NCBI GenBank assembly: GCA_023436205.1
Contig: JAEZKC010000077.1
Location: 1 to 64,000 of the forward strand
Direction: 5' to 3'
Length of the DNA stretch: 64,000 nucleotides
From: Fibrobacterota bacterium
GTDB lineage: Bacteria; Fibrobacterota; Chitinivibrionia; Chitinivibrionales; Chitinispirillaceae
The notes below the pieces were generated by a model. The model saw only the letters and a program-made list of their open reading frames with translations. It had not been told where the DNA came from and did no database searches. Below are positions 1 to 8,396 of this stretch, piece after piece. Each line of letters starts with the position of its first letter. Position 1 is the stretch's first letter. The translations under genes and the position numbers were made by a program.

Positions 1-399
1 GCCTTCCCGGATGCCCTCCAGCGTTTTAAGAACCGCACTGTCTTTACGAAACAGGTAGTAGAGTCTTTCGAGGATCTGAGAACGGAGGTTATAGCCCTCT
101 TTCTTCAGTGCCTGATAGCGTTCCTTGTGCTCCTCGCCCACCTTCACCAGCGAATCCATTGCCGCCACGGTGTAGATAAATGCACCTACCCGGTTGGAAA
201 ACGAATCGATGTAGCGCTGCTCAATGCTTGACTTTGCAATCTCGGCACTGTACTTGCCCACCAGCACCTCCACCCGCCGCCCCTCCTGACAAGCTTCCTG
301 CAGGGGCATGTTCATGCGTGCCCAGGTATCCTTGGTCCTGCAGACAATCTGATCTTTCTCCTCGTTGAAACAGTCAACGGGCTCTTTGAGCTGAACCAT
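1..399 (-). CDS. Hypothetical protein, partial (C-terminus beyond left edge)
   Basis: The frame is open from an ATG at 399 to the left edge of the window (133 codons, no stop), so only the N-terminal part is visible. An AGGAG lies 8 bases before this ATG. A second in-frame ATG at 405 sits only two bases from the AGGAG and is less likely. The visible part is hydrophilic, rich in Glu, Lys and Arg, probably helical, with Cys at residues 10, 20 and 37, and has neither a signal peptide nor a membrane segment. I do not recognise the family and propose no function. A short palindrome 42 bases upstream may be a control site. Confidence 0.75.
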   Translation of the reverse strand, partial: MVQLKEPVDCFNEEKDQIVCRTKDTWARMNMPLQEACQEGRRVEVLVGKYSAEIAKSSIEQRYIDSFSNRVGAFIYTVAAMDSLVKVGEEHKERYQALKKEGYNLRSQILERLYYLFRKDSAVLKTLEGIREG

Positions 400-731
400 T
401 TGCATGGCTCCTTTCGTAAAGTGTGAAGACAATGGTACAACACGGGAAAATCCCGTGCGCCATGAGAATAGTAATCACAAATTAACGTACTGCTTTGATA
501 AATCAGATAAGGCGAAAGACGTGACGACCAGTTAGCAATTACCAAACAAGAAGCATCAACAGTGTGACTGGGTGTCAATTAGAAATATGATAATGCGGGA
601 GAGGAGAAAGCAAATATTTTTTTTGATGCTAGAAAAATCTGGTGAAGAGAGGTGTATAGTTGTAACTGCAAACTTGATTCCCCCATCATAGTTCGGATCT
701 GGCGTTTTCTCGATCTTTAAAAAACAGGTGG
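400..731. other. Intergenic region, no gene supported
   Basis: Apart from the palindrome at 441-457 this 330-base stretch holds only an AT-rich segment (about 560-690) that could contain the promoter of the leftward gene. Short open frames here have no recognisable protein features or ribosome binding sites. Confidence 0.5.
441..457. promoter_or_regulatory. Palindrome upstream of the left-edge gene
   Basis: CACGGGA-AAA-TCCCGTG is a perfect 7-bp inverted repeat with a 3-base spacer, 42 bases upstream of the ATG at 399. No T-run follows it on either strand, so it looks more like a protein-binding site or a leader hairpin than a terminator. The binding protein is unknown. Confidence 0.4.
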
Positions 732-1001
732 TCAATCTCGACAATTATCTGGGTCATCTCCAGCCGGAACGGGCTTATCCTCAATCCACGCATTTACTTC
801 TACAGCAACGTGGTCCAAGGCCGCGACATGAGTCAGCATGTGCCAACCGTCTGCCAGTAAAGCCATTGACCCCAGAGCCATTCCGGCAACGATTTCCACC
901 ACCATCATTACAAAAGTGATAGCGGTTACTTTAAAGGTACTCAGACGAGAAATTATGAGTATGCTTCCAGGATTCCAGCGAGTGTTTATACATTGTACCA
1001 T
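732..1001 (-). pseudogene. Remnant of a CDF-family Co/Ni/Zn efflux transporter (DmeF-like)
   Basis: The open frame encodes about 89 residues. Residues 20-61 match the first two membrane helices of DmeF-type cation diffusion facilitators, including the metal-site stretch ALLADGWHMLTH (Asp51, His54, His58). Directly after this the sequence jumps to LDHVAVEVN, which resembles the extreme C-terminus of the same family, followed by an unrelated-looking tail. Intact members have about 300 residues, so about 200 internal residues, including helices 3-6, are missing. The usual His-rich N-terminus is also absent. The simplest reading is an in-frame internal deletion of a former dmeF. It lies just after hemL on the same strand and is unlikely to transport anything. 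The C-terminal match is from memory of the family and is the weaker half. Confidence 0.6.
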
Positions 1002-1052
1002 CTCCAAATTATGTCGGCCCACAACGAATAACTCAAGCCCTATCAGGGGACA

Positions 1053-2300
1053 TCATGGGAGGGCAATATGACTGAACTCCAGCAGAGCATCCAAGTCCTC
1101 CTCATCATGATCAATGCTAAGGAAGGCAGTTTCAAACATGGATGGAGGCAGATATACTCCTTCTTGTACGCAGGCTGTGAACCAATTGCGAAACGAGACC
1201 TCGTCCTGCTTGCGGGAATCGGCAAAGTTATTCACCGGCTGCCTTGTTTGGAAAATGGTAAACATAGATGCGAAAGCATTTATGGTCAAGCTTTTTTGTG
1301 CTCTCCATTTTTCAGCAAACCGGTCAGTCAACTGCTCAAGCCTGCGGTAAAGGTCAGGGTGATTTGTCAGATAATCGAGCGTTGCAATACCGGCTGTCAT
1401 GGCGACAGGGTTACCGGAAAGTGTACCAGCCTGGTACACCGGCCCCACAGGAGCAAGCTGATCCATAATGTCCCTTCGCCCTCCGATTGCTCCCACCGGG
1501 AAACCTCCCCCGATAATTTTCCCTAAACAGGTTACATCCGGGAAGACATTGAATCGTTCCTGTGCTCCGCCAAGCCCCACTCTCAAACCCGTAATCACTT
1601 CGTCGAAAATTAGAACTGATGAGAACCGGGTTGTTAATTCTCTTATGCTTTGTAAAAAACCATCCTCTGGAAGTACCAGGCCCATATTGGCAGGTACGGG
1701 TTCCAGTATTACTGCGGCGAGCGAATTTCCCTCCCTTGCAAACACCTCTTCCAGTGCACCTTTATCATTAAAAGGAATGGAGATGGTGTGGCGGATACAA
1801 TCTGCAGGAATACCACTGGAAGATGCGGCAGGTAATCCGCTTACTCCGGAACCGGCAGAAACCAGAAGCGAATCGGAATGTCCGTGGTAGCAGCCGTCAA
1901 ATTTTAAAATGGTCTGTCGACCTGTGAAGGCCCGCGCCAGACGTACTGCGGTCATCACAGCTTCAGTGCCTGAGTTCACAAAACGAACCTTGTCCATGGA
2001 AGGGACTACATTGCAAACACGCTTTGCCAGTTCGGTCTCAAGTTGCGTAGGAGCCCCGAAGCTTGTTCCTTTTTGAACTGCCTTCTGAACCTGCTCAATA
2101 ATTTCACCATGAGCGTGCCCCAGAATCAAAGCCCCCCAGGAGAGGCAGAAGTCAATGTACCTTTTCCCCTGTGAATCAAAGAGATATTTACCTTCTCCGC
2201 GCTCAATGAACAGGGGCTCCATGCCCAGGTCTTTAAAAGCCCGCACTGGAGAATTGACTCCACCCGGAATGTACTTTTGTGCCTCCTGAAAGTGGCTCAT
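1053..2300 (-). CDS. hemL: Glutamate-1-semialdehyde 2,1-aminomutase
   Basis: PLP enzyme that converts glutamate-1-semialdehyde to 5-aminolevulinate, the second step of the C5 tetrapyrrole pathway, in the cytoplasm. The protein has 415 residues, close to the family norm. It shows the opening YIPGGVNSPVRAF, the substrate and PLP region NSGTEAVMTAVRLAR, FDEVITGLRVG, and the Schiff-base lysine in LGKIIGGGFPVGA. The ATG at 2300 shares its A with the stop of hemB (TGATG); an in-frame TTG at 2303 is the alternative. It is the last gene of the asr-siroheme operon and is therefore probably translationally coupled to hemB. Confidence 0.97.
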   Translation of the reverse strand: MSHFQEAQKYIPGGVNSPVRAFKDLGMEPLFIERGEGKYLFDSQGKRYIDFCLSWGALILGHAHGEIIEQVQKAVQKGTSFGAPTQLETELAKRVCNVVPSMDKVRFVNSGTEAVMTAVRLARAFTGRQTILKFDGCYHGHSDSLLVSAGSGVSGLPAASSSGIPADCIRHTISIPFNDKGALEEVFAREGNSLAAVILEPVPANMGLVLPEDGFLQSIRELTTRFSSVLIFDEVITGLRVGLGGAQERFNVFPDVTCLGKIIGGGFPVGAIGGRRDIMDQLAPVGPVYQAGTLSGNPVAMTAGIATLDYLTNHPDLYRRLEQLTDRFAEKWRAQKSLTINAFASMFTIFQTRQPVNNFADSRKQDEVSFRNWFTACVQEGVYLPPSMFETAFLSIDHDEEDLDALLEFSHIALP

Positions 2301-3292
2301 CAAATTCTCACTTTCTCCTTAATTACTTCAGCCCTTGTTCTAATCTGTCCACTGCTCAATGATTCCAGAACTTTTGGAGTAAAATAGGATATAATTCTAT
2401 CTGCTCCCGCTCTTTTAACCGAAAGCAGCGTCTCGAATATAACGTCCTCTGAAGCATACCCGTTCTTTACCGCATCAGAAAGCATACGGAATTCACCGGA
2501 AACATTGTAAGCGATTATGGGAATTACAAAACGATCATTCGCCCTGGCGATAATATCGAGGTACGAAAGAGCCGGTTTGATAATGATTGATTGAGCTCCC
2601 TGCTTTATATCTTCGGTGATTTCCTCCAACGCCTCATTGCCATTGGCAGGATCCATCTGATAGCTTTTCCTGTCGCCTGTTTTGGGAGCGCACGTGGCAG
2701 CATCTCTAAAAGGGCCATAGTAGCTCGAAGCAAATTTCGCAGCATACGACATGATTGACGTATTTGAAAAGCCCCCCAGATCCAGACCTCTTCGGATAGA
2801 CCAAACTTGACCATCCATCATAGCCGAGGGGGCCACCACATCCGCTCCGGCTTCGGCATGGCTCAATGCCACTTTTGCAAGATAGCCGATAGTGGTGTCG
2901 TTGTCCTCAATCTCGCAATGCCCATCGTGAGTATATGAACAGAAACACACATCGGTTATAACTTCCAGAAAAGGATAGTGTTTTTTGACCAGAGGAATCG
3001 ATTTCTGCACGATTCCATCAGGTGCCCAGGCCTGCTCGATTCCCTTATGCTCTGGAACACCAAACAGTAATACTGATGAGAGACCTTTCTCAACAAGGGG
3101 TCCCAACATGTCTATGAGACAATCCGGCGATACCCTTGTTACTCCGGGCATCGATTCTATCGGTTCACTTCTGTTTTGCCCGTCAATGCAGAATAACGGC
3201 AAGATGAAATCATCTGAGGAGAGCCAGTTTTCCCGTACACTTTCCCGTACAGATGCATTTATGCGTTGTGTTCTAAATCTTCTAAATTCCAT
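2300..3292 (-). CDS. hemB: Delta-aminolevulinic acid dehydratase (porphobilinogen synthase)
   Basis: Condenses two 5-aminolevulinate molecules to porphobilinogen in the cytoplasm. The protein has 330 residues. It carries the zinc-type cysteine triad DVCFCSYTHDGHC (Cys116, Cys118, Cys126) and the two active-site lysines, in MSYAAKFAS (Lys186) and IIIKPALSYLD (Lys239, the Schiff-base lysine). This marks it as a zinc-dependent rather than a magnesium-only form. Its ATG overlaps the stop of the hemC-cobA-hemD gene by one base (TAATG), so the genes are coupled. Confidence 0.98.
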   Translation of the reverse strand: MEFRRFRTQRINASVRESVRENWLSSDDFILPLFCIDGQNRSEPIESMPGVTRVSPDCLIDMLGPLVEKGLSSVLLFGVPEHKGIEQAWAPDGIVQKSIPLVKKHYPFLEVITDVCFCSYTHDGHCEIEDNDTTIGYLAKVALSHAEAGADVVAPSAMMDGQVWSIRRGLDLGGFSNTSIMSYAAKFASSYYGPFRDAATCAPKTGDRKSYQMDPANGNEALEEITEDIKQGAQSIIIKPALSYLDIIARANDRFVIPIIAYNVSGEFRMLSDAVKNGYASEDVIFETLLSVKRAGADRIISYFTPKVLESLSSGQIRTRAEVIKEKVRI

Positions 3293-5226
3293 TATTCAAA
3301 TTTCTTTCCAGTGTGCGCAGTAATGATTACCTCCGGGGCAACCCCATTCTGAACCAGTCTTTTGAATGTAAACTGACCATAAACATGGATCAGCAAGTGA
3401 GATGGCACTGTTTCATATATGCTGAAAAAGGAGTCAACCGTTGAGGGAGAGGTGAATACGATCGTATCGAAATTGTCCAGATCGATTGCAGGCTGCTTTC
3501 GCATCTCAGTCGTATAGATCGCAACAGCCTCGACGTCAGAATTCCCGTGAATGACATTATTAGACAAATCAGAGCAGGGATAGAGTAGTCTTCCCGGTTT
3601 TTGAGCAATTATCAGGTCATTGAGAGCAGTTGAATCCGACTGTTCAGGAATTGCGTGCACCTTTCGCCCCCACTTGCGAATCGCCTGGGCAGTACGCGGT
3701 CCAATGGCGTAGATAAGCCCCTGATTGCAACTAAATCTCGAAAAGAAAACATTCACAGCGGTTCTGCTGGTGAAGACTATTCCATTATATTCAGTAGTAT
3801 TTATGCTCACATTTTCAATTGGTTCAGTACGAATAAGTGGATAATGAGCTGTTGTACCATCCAAAAGACACTCTGTGGGATCTAACCCGGTATAGAGGAT
3901 TCTATTAGGAAGGACTCGAGTGGCAAGCGCTGGTCCTGCCAGAATCATAAGTGGTGACTGAGTTGAATCATCTCCCAGCGATTCAACAGTAGTAAAATGG
4001 CTCGATTCATTGATTGTAGTGGCACTTTTAACAAGAGCGACTCTGCAAGAACTGTCAAGCCCATGTTCCTTTATTTTTAGCGCTACTTCACTTTTGTTTG
4101 AAGAACCCATGTATACAGCTGCCGTTTTTCCTGATTGCATTTTGCTATCTGTTGCGCGGTGTCCGGAAATGAAGCTCAATTCATCGGCGGTATGTCGAAT
4201 CGTCAGCGGAACCTGCAATGAAGCTGCAGCGCCTTGAGCAGAAGTAATCCCGGGGACAACTTCCACTGGAATGAATCGTTCCTTAAGGTAGTCAATCTCC
4301 TCGCCTCCCCTGCCGAAGATAAACGGGTCCCCTCCTTTGAGGCGCACCACTCTTTTGCCAAGGTACGCCAGATTATACATCAGTTCGTTTATGCTTTCCT
4401 GCTGAGCGCTGTGCACTCCGCATCGCTTGCCAACATACATTTTTTCAGCCAGGCAACTATTGTAAATCTCTTCGGAAACCAGATCATCATGCAGGATAAC
4501 ATCTGCGTTGTCAAGTAACAGTTTAGCTTTGATTGTGATGAGATCAGGATCTCCGGGGCCGGCACCTACAAGCCAGACTTTGCCGAAACCCGTTCGGGCA
4601 TCGATACTGTTAAATAGAGAACGCAGTGCTGGTTTTCTGCAACAGGCTACAACTGCAAGCATTCCCTGCAGTGTATGCGCTTTAAACGGCAGAATATCAC
4701 TTATTCGATTTTGCAGGCCCAATCTTTTCAATGCGCATGAAGCTACAACAAGCGCATCGATATGGCCACTGTCCACTTGCGCAATCCGCTCTTCAATGGT
4801 GCCGCGAATGCTTACTATTTCGATGTCTTTGCGCAGATCAAGTAAACCTTTTTTCCGCTGAGCAGAACTTGTGCCGATCCGTGCCCCTGGAGGAAGGTTA
4901 TTGAATGTCGCACCATTTCCCGACACCAGTGCTTCTGAGTTGTCCAGACACTCAGTGAGAGCTATTACTTCCAGGCCCTCCCTAAGTGGATAGGGAAGAT
5001 CCTTTGCCGAATGCACTGCCACATCGCCCTTGCCCGCCAAAAGAGCACTGTCTAGTGCATCTGTAAAAAAATCCCCCTTTTGTCCCTCTAGAAGAGACAA
5101 CTCCTTGTGCAAATCTCCATAGGTCTCGATTGTCTCGTGTGTATATGCTACTCCGGGAAGACCAGACATGACTTCCTTCACCTGAAGAATCGCAAGCTTG
5201 CTTGAACGCGAAAGAGTTTTCAGCAT
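3292..5226 (-). CDS. HemC-CobA-HemD fusion: hydroxymethylbilane synthase-like / uroporphyrinogen-III methyltransferase / uroporphyrinogen-III synthase
   Basis: A 644-residue, three-part protein for the path from porphobilinogen to precorrin-2. Residues 1-211 are HemC-like, with AVHSAKDLP (Asp76, equivalent to the catalytic Asp), GTSSAQRK and SIRGTIEERI. Residues 214-440 are a SAM-dependent uroporphyrinogen-III methyltransferase (VWLVGAGPGDPDL, RLKGGDPFIFGRG, VVPGITSA). Residues 441-644 are HemD-like (GIVFTSRTAVN, YAIGPRTAQA, IVFTSPSTVDSF). The HemC part stops where domain 3 should begin, so the conserved cysteine that carries the dipyrromethane cofactor in known enzymes is missing; the nearest cysteines are Cys195 and Cys196. 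The CobA and HemD parts look complete. The gene starts inside the end of hemA (7-base overlap). The product would feed the precorrin-2 dehydrogenase and give siroheme rather than protoheme, since no hemE, hemG/N or hemH is seen nearby. Confidence 0.92.
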   Translation of the reverse strand: MLKTLSRSSKLAILQVKEVMSGLPGVAYTHETIETYGDLHKELSLLEGQKGDFFTDALDSALLAGKGDVAVHSAKDLPYPLREGLEVIALTECLDNSEALVSGNGATFNNLPPGARIGTSSAQRKKGLLDLRKDIEIVSIRGTIEERIAQVDSGHIDALVVASCALKRLGLQNRISDILPFKAHTLQGMLAVVACCRKPALRSLFNSIDARTGFGKVWLVGAGPGDPDLITIKAKLLLDNADVILHDDLVSEEIYNSCLAEKMYVGKRCGVHSAQQESINELMYNLAYLGKRVVRLKGGDPFIFGRGGEEIDYLKERFIPVEVVPGITSAQGAAASLQVPLTIRHTADELSFISGHRATDSKMQSGKTAAVYMGSSNKSEVALKIKEHGLDSSCRVALVKSATTINESSHFTTVESLGDDSTQSPLMILAGPALATRVLPNRILYTGLDPTECLLDGTTAHYPLIRTEPIENVSINTTEYNGIVFTSRTAVNVFFSRFSCNQGLIYAIGPRTAQAIRKWGRKVHAIPEQSDSTALNDLIIAQKPGRLLYPCSDLSNNVIHGNSDVEAVAIYTTEMRKQPAIDLDNFDTIVFTSPSTVDSFFSIYETVPSHLLIHVYGQFTFKRLVQNGVAPEVIITAHTGKKFE

Positions 5227-6104
5227 GGTATGGTTTCCAAAGTGAGAGTATTGGAAAAACGTTCGACCTCCTGGCGGATAATATTTTCGGCTCTCAGCAT
5301 TTCAGACTTCCGGTTACTAAGATTCTGATCAATTCTGGCTTCAACATCCTCTACATTAAAAAGTGTAACTCCGGGAATTTTACCCGCCAGCGGATCCACA
5401 TCTCTTGGAACAGCGATATCCACAACTGTTATGCTTCTTCCGGCGCTAAACGATTGTGGCAGGAAGATGGGCTCGTCTGAAGATGTCGCAGTAATCAGAA
5501 TATCTGCTTCATTAAGTGCATCCACTCTTTTATGAAAGGCAATACTTCTGAAATCAAAACTCTGTGCCGTTTCCTTAGCTTTTCCTTCAGTTCTATTTGT
5601 GATTACTACAGATTTACATCCGCACGCATGAAGATATTTAAGAATATTTTCATTTGTTTTGTGCACCCCCACAACGAGCACCCGCTTTTCATCAAGAGGT
5701 CTGCATTCCTGACTGAGCAGTTCGATTACCGCCATGCTGTGGGTAAGTGCACCTTTGGATATCTCTGTCCCAGTTCTCACCTTTTTGCCGACATGTAAAG
5801 CGGCCTGGAAAAGACGATGGAGTCCCGATGAAATATGCTGTCCATTGACAGATTCAATGTAGGCTCTTTTAACCTGTCCCTGTATATGGCGTTCACCAAC
5901 CATTCGGGATTCCAAGCCCGAAGTCACCCGGAAAAGATGTTCTACAATTTGCGGGTCTGCCAAGCCATCGCCTTTATAGATTTCTACCCGGTTGCAGGTT
6001 TGTAAATACACATGAGGTCCCCTGCGCAAGCATGCACAAACCTTTATGAATGCCTCTCTCTCCTCCACGGAAACCGAGTGATCTTTACCCAGCAGTTGAA
6101 TCAT
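5220..6104 (-). CDS. hemA: Glutamyl-tRNA reductase, short form
   Basis: NADPH-dependent reduction of glutamyl-tRNA to glutamate-1-semialdehyde, the entry step of the C5 pathway. The catalytic cysteine is Cys37 in LQTCNRVEIY; GLESRMVGERHIQGQVKRAY is the counterpart of the family motif around GExQILGQVK; a Rossmann segment begins at RVLVVGVHKTNENIL. The protein has only 294 residues against 400-450 usually and lacks almost the whole C-terminal dimerisation helix region. The VLVVGVHKTNEN stretch also departs from the usual GAGEM. It overlaps both neighbours: the sirC-like gene by 20 bases and the hemC fusion by 7. Activity is likely, since a complete hemL/hemB set follows, but the quaternary structure must differ. 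Confidence 0.93.
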   Translation of the reverse strand: MIQLLGKDHSVSVEEREAFIKVCACLRRGPHVYLQTCNRVEIYKGDGLADPQIVEHLFRVTSGLESRMVGERHIQGQVKRAYIESVNGQHISSGLHRLFQAALHVGKKVRTGTEISKGALTHSMAVIELLSQECRPLDEKRVLVVGVHKTNENILKYLHACGCKSVVITNRTEGKAKETAQSFDFRSIAFHKRVDALNEADILITATSSDEPIFLPQSFSAGRSITVVDIAVPRDVDPLAGKIPGVTLFNVEDVEARIDQNLSNRKSEMLRAENIIRQEVERFSNTLTLETIPC

Positions 6105-6540
6105 TTATAAATACATCCCTAATCTTATTACGCAGTTCAACCGCGTGCTTCGTATCCTTAGCATCAGAGCTGACTGCCACAGTCAGGTTGCCCTGGGTCC
6201 ACAGGGCAAGTGAGGTGAAGTCACAATTGGCCGGATCATCAGCTGTATTGACTAGAGCACCTTGTTCTCTTGCTTCAACTGCAATTCGCCTGTTCAGTTC
6301 CCGGTCATTTGTGCAGGCGTAGACTAAAAAGGCTCCCTTGAGCAGTTTTTCTTCATAGGGCTGCTCACTCCACTGAAGATTGGACATGGCACGAATCTCT
6401 TGACACACATTATCAGCGTAAATCTGTATTTTGGCTGAAGTCGTAATCAAGACCCGCAATTTTTGAAGGGCAACGTTGCCTCCGCCAATCATAATTATTC
6501 GTTTATTTTTGACATTTATTCCCACAGGAAGAAAGTTCAT
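6085..6540 (-). CDS. Precorrin-2 dehydrogenase / possible sirohydrochlorin ferrochelatase (SirC/Met8/CysG-N type)
   Basis: NAD-dependent oxidation of precorrin-2 to sirohydrochlorin and, in bifunctional members, iron insertion to give siroheme. The 151-residue protein starts with FLPVGINVKNKRIIMIGGGNVAL, the typical GGGxVA Rossmann loop, and contains AFLVYACTNDRELN and GALVNTADDPANCDFTSLA, with the Asp that serves oxidation and chelation in related enzymes. It corresponds to the N-terminal half of CysG without the methyltransferase, which is supplied here by the hemC-cobA-hemD protein. It overlaps asrC by 4 bases (ATGA) and hemA by 20 bases. Confidence 0.93.
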   Translation of the reverse strand: MNFLPVGINVKNKRIIMIGGGNVALQKLRVLITTSAKIQIYADNVCQEIRAMSNLQWSEQPYEEKLLKGAFLVYACTNDRELNRRIAVEAREQGALVNTADDPANCDFTSLALWTQGNLTVAVSSDAKDTKHAVELRNKIRDVFINDSTAG

Positions 6541-7577
6541 TTTACACCCTCAGCCATTTCAGCCTGTATGCTCTGCGGTGTATCCCAGGTATCGGTATCA
6601 TAGCCGTAATTGTACCCCTGCCACTGTATGGTGCGAGCAATACGCGCCTCAGGATTTAGCTTTATTCCCCGCAGAAGCCACTTTCGCAGTTCCTGGTAAC
6701 CGGTCCGGTCGGATATATAACCCACATGCTCTTTTACTAATGATCTATCGATATAACGATCGATATAGGGATATAGATTCCTGGTGATGGCGACCACTAC
6801 CTCAGCTGTGAGCCATTCTGCAAAAGGTGCAGCCAGTCGCGGACTTTTCTTCCCTGTGCGGCCCATTATTACCAACCGAAAAAACTTTTCAGGATTACGG
6901 GTCCAGGCCTGAGTGGGGCACACCAAGACACATTCACCGCATCCGATGCAGCGTCTGGAGTCACGATGAACTTTATAGTCCTGCATCTTAAGCGCCCCGG
7001 TAACCTTCTTACGACAATTCTTCACGCATGCTTCACACCCGATGCACGCTCCGTACTCGTACTCCGGCAAAGATTGACCGATAATCCCAATATCCTGCAT
7101 ATGAGCCTTGATGCAGTCGTTAGGACATCCGGTAACCGCAATTTTGACATGAAAATCATTGGGGTACACTGCCTTTTCGATTCTAAGAGCCATCTCTGTC
7201 GTGTCAAAATTTGCAAAAGGACACACTCGGTTACCAATGCAGGCTGAAATATTACGGGTGCCTGCAGCCGGATATCCTTCTCTCGGTGAGGGGATCTCAA
7301 CTCCAAGCTGCTGCTCTGTCTGCTCTATGTAATCAGAAATCAATTTATTTATTTCAGGCATATTCTCAAATGTAATTCCGGGGATTTCAAAGCCCTGTCT
7401 CGTTGTCAGGTGAACTGTTCCATTTCCGTACTCCTCTGAGATCTTTTTCATGAGGTCCAGATGACGAGCATCCAGATGCCCTCCGGGAACCCGTATTCTC
7501 AAACAGGTCTTGAGTCGGTCTTTAGTGATTCTCCAGGCGTTCTTGACTACTTTTTTTCTGTTTATGTCGTGAATCAT
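6537..7577 (-). CDS. asrC: Anaerobic sulfite reductase subunit C (siroheme catalytic subunit)
   Basis: Catalytic subunit that reduces sulfite to sulfide with six electrons. The siroheme-[4Fe-4S] ligands are visible as CIGNRVCPFAN and TGCPNDC, and two ferredoxin-type clusters follow: CIGCEACVKNC and CIGCGECVLVC. HLTTRQGFEIPG is the substrate/siroheme arginine region common to sulfite and nitrite reductases. The length of 346 residues matches AsrC. The start is preceded by AGGAG. The gene lies 24 bases after asrB and overlaps the siroheme-making gene that supplies its cofactor. Confidence 0.96.
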   Translation of the reverse strand: MIHDINRKKVVKNAWRITKDRLKTCLRIRVPGGHLDARHLDLMKKISEEYGNGTVHLTTRQGFEIPGITFENMPEINKLISDYIEQTEQQLGVEIPSPREGYPAAGTRNISACIGNRVCPFANFDTTEMALRIEKAVYPNDFHVKIAVTGCPNDCIKAHMQDIGIIGQSLPEYEYGACIGCEACVKNCRKKVTGALKMQDYKVHRDSRRCIGCGECVLVCPTQAWTRNPEKFFRLVIMGRTGKKSPRLAAPFAEWLTAEVVVAITRNLYPYIDRYIDRSLVKEHVGYISDRTGYQELRKWLLRGIKLNPEARIARTIQWQGYNYGYDTDTWDTPQSIQAEMAEGVK

Positions 7578-7601
7578 AGAGTCTCCTGTTTACAAAAACC
7601 G

Positions 7602-8396
7602 TTAATCAAAGAGGCGCAATGCTTTATCATATCTGAATACCGGTCCATCAACACACACATAGCTGTCATCAATTTTACAGTGTCCGCACTTCCCGATTCC
7701 GCAAGCCATGCGTCGCTCGAAGGAAACATAGATACGCTCAGGAAGAAGACCATGCTTCATCAGCTCTTGTGCAGTAAACTTCATCATTACCGGCGGTCCA
7801 ACTACAACCGCAAACGAGCGTGACGGATCAGGCAGGACAATATCGGAAACATGCGCGGTGATTAGTCCTGTTCGGCCATCCCAGGAACACGACTCCTTGT
7901 CTACCGTAACTATTACCGGGGCACTTTGCTTCCACTGGTCTAATTCTTCTCTGAAAAGCACAGCTTCGGGACTTTTGAATCCGAAGAGAAGGTGCGTTCT
8001 AGATGCCTGATCTGAGTTATTCATTCGGGAACGGATAAGAGTGCGCACCGGCGCCACTGCGCATCCCCCCGCAGCGATAACCAGGTGCTCATCAGCAAAC
8101 AGTTCATCCGGAAAGGATACGCCATAAGGTCCTCGCAGATAAAGAGACTCACCAACTTTTGCTTTGATAATCTCACGGGTAAGATGACCCACAGCCCTTA
8201 TCGTCAGCTCAATAAAACCATCTCCAACACCACTCACGGAGATCGGCGCCTCGCCCACTCCAGGTTTTGACACTTCAACAAACTGCCCATGTCGGGGCTG
8301 CATCCTGCTTTCAAGTGTGAAGGTGTACTCCACTTCTGTTTCAGCCTTTATCGCCATTATCCGACTGGCGACTGGTAAATAAGGGTTATTGGTCAT
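7602..8396 (-). CDS. asrB: Anaerobic sulfite reductase subunit B (flavin/iron-sulfur electron transfer)
   Basis: FAD and NAD(P)H-binding electron-transfer subunit of the Asr complex, related to dihydroorotate dehydrogenase electron-transfer subunits. Seen: the flavin-binding barrel (GQFVEVSKPGVGEAPISVS), LRGPYG, AAGGCAVAPVRTLIR for the pyridine nucleotide domain, and a C-terminal [2Fe-2S] site CGIGKCGHCKI with a later Cys in YVCVDGP. The ATG at 8396 is chosen because it has an AGGGG upstream and gives 264 residues, the usual AsrB length; the frame itself is open further upstream into asrA. It overlaps asrA by 11 bases. Confidence 0.95.
   Translation of the reverse strand: MTNNPYLPVASRIMAIKAETEVEYTFTLESRMQPRHGQFVEVSKPGVGEAPISVSGVGDGFIELTIRAVGHLTREIIKAKVGESLYLRGPYGVSFPDELFADEHLVIAAGGCAVAPVRTLIRSRMNNSDQASRTHLLFGFKSPEAVLFREELDQWKQSAPVIVTVDKESCSWDGRTGLITAHVSDIVLPDPSRSFAVVVGPPVMMKFTAQELMKHGLLPERIYVSFERRMACGIGKCGHCKIDDSYVCVDGPVFRYDKALRLFD

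Noticed and set aside
1068..1890. Plus-strand frames of 152 and 140 codons opposite hemL
   Set aside because: Both are antisense to the clearly conserved hemL and show no protein family features.
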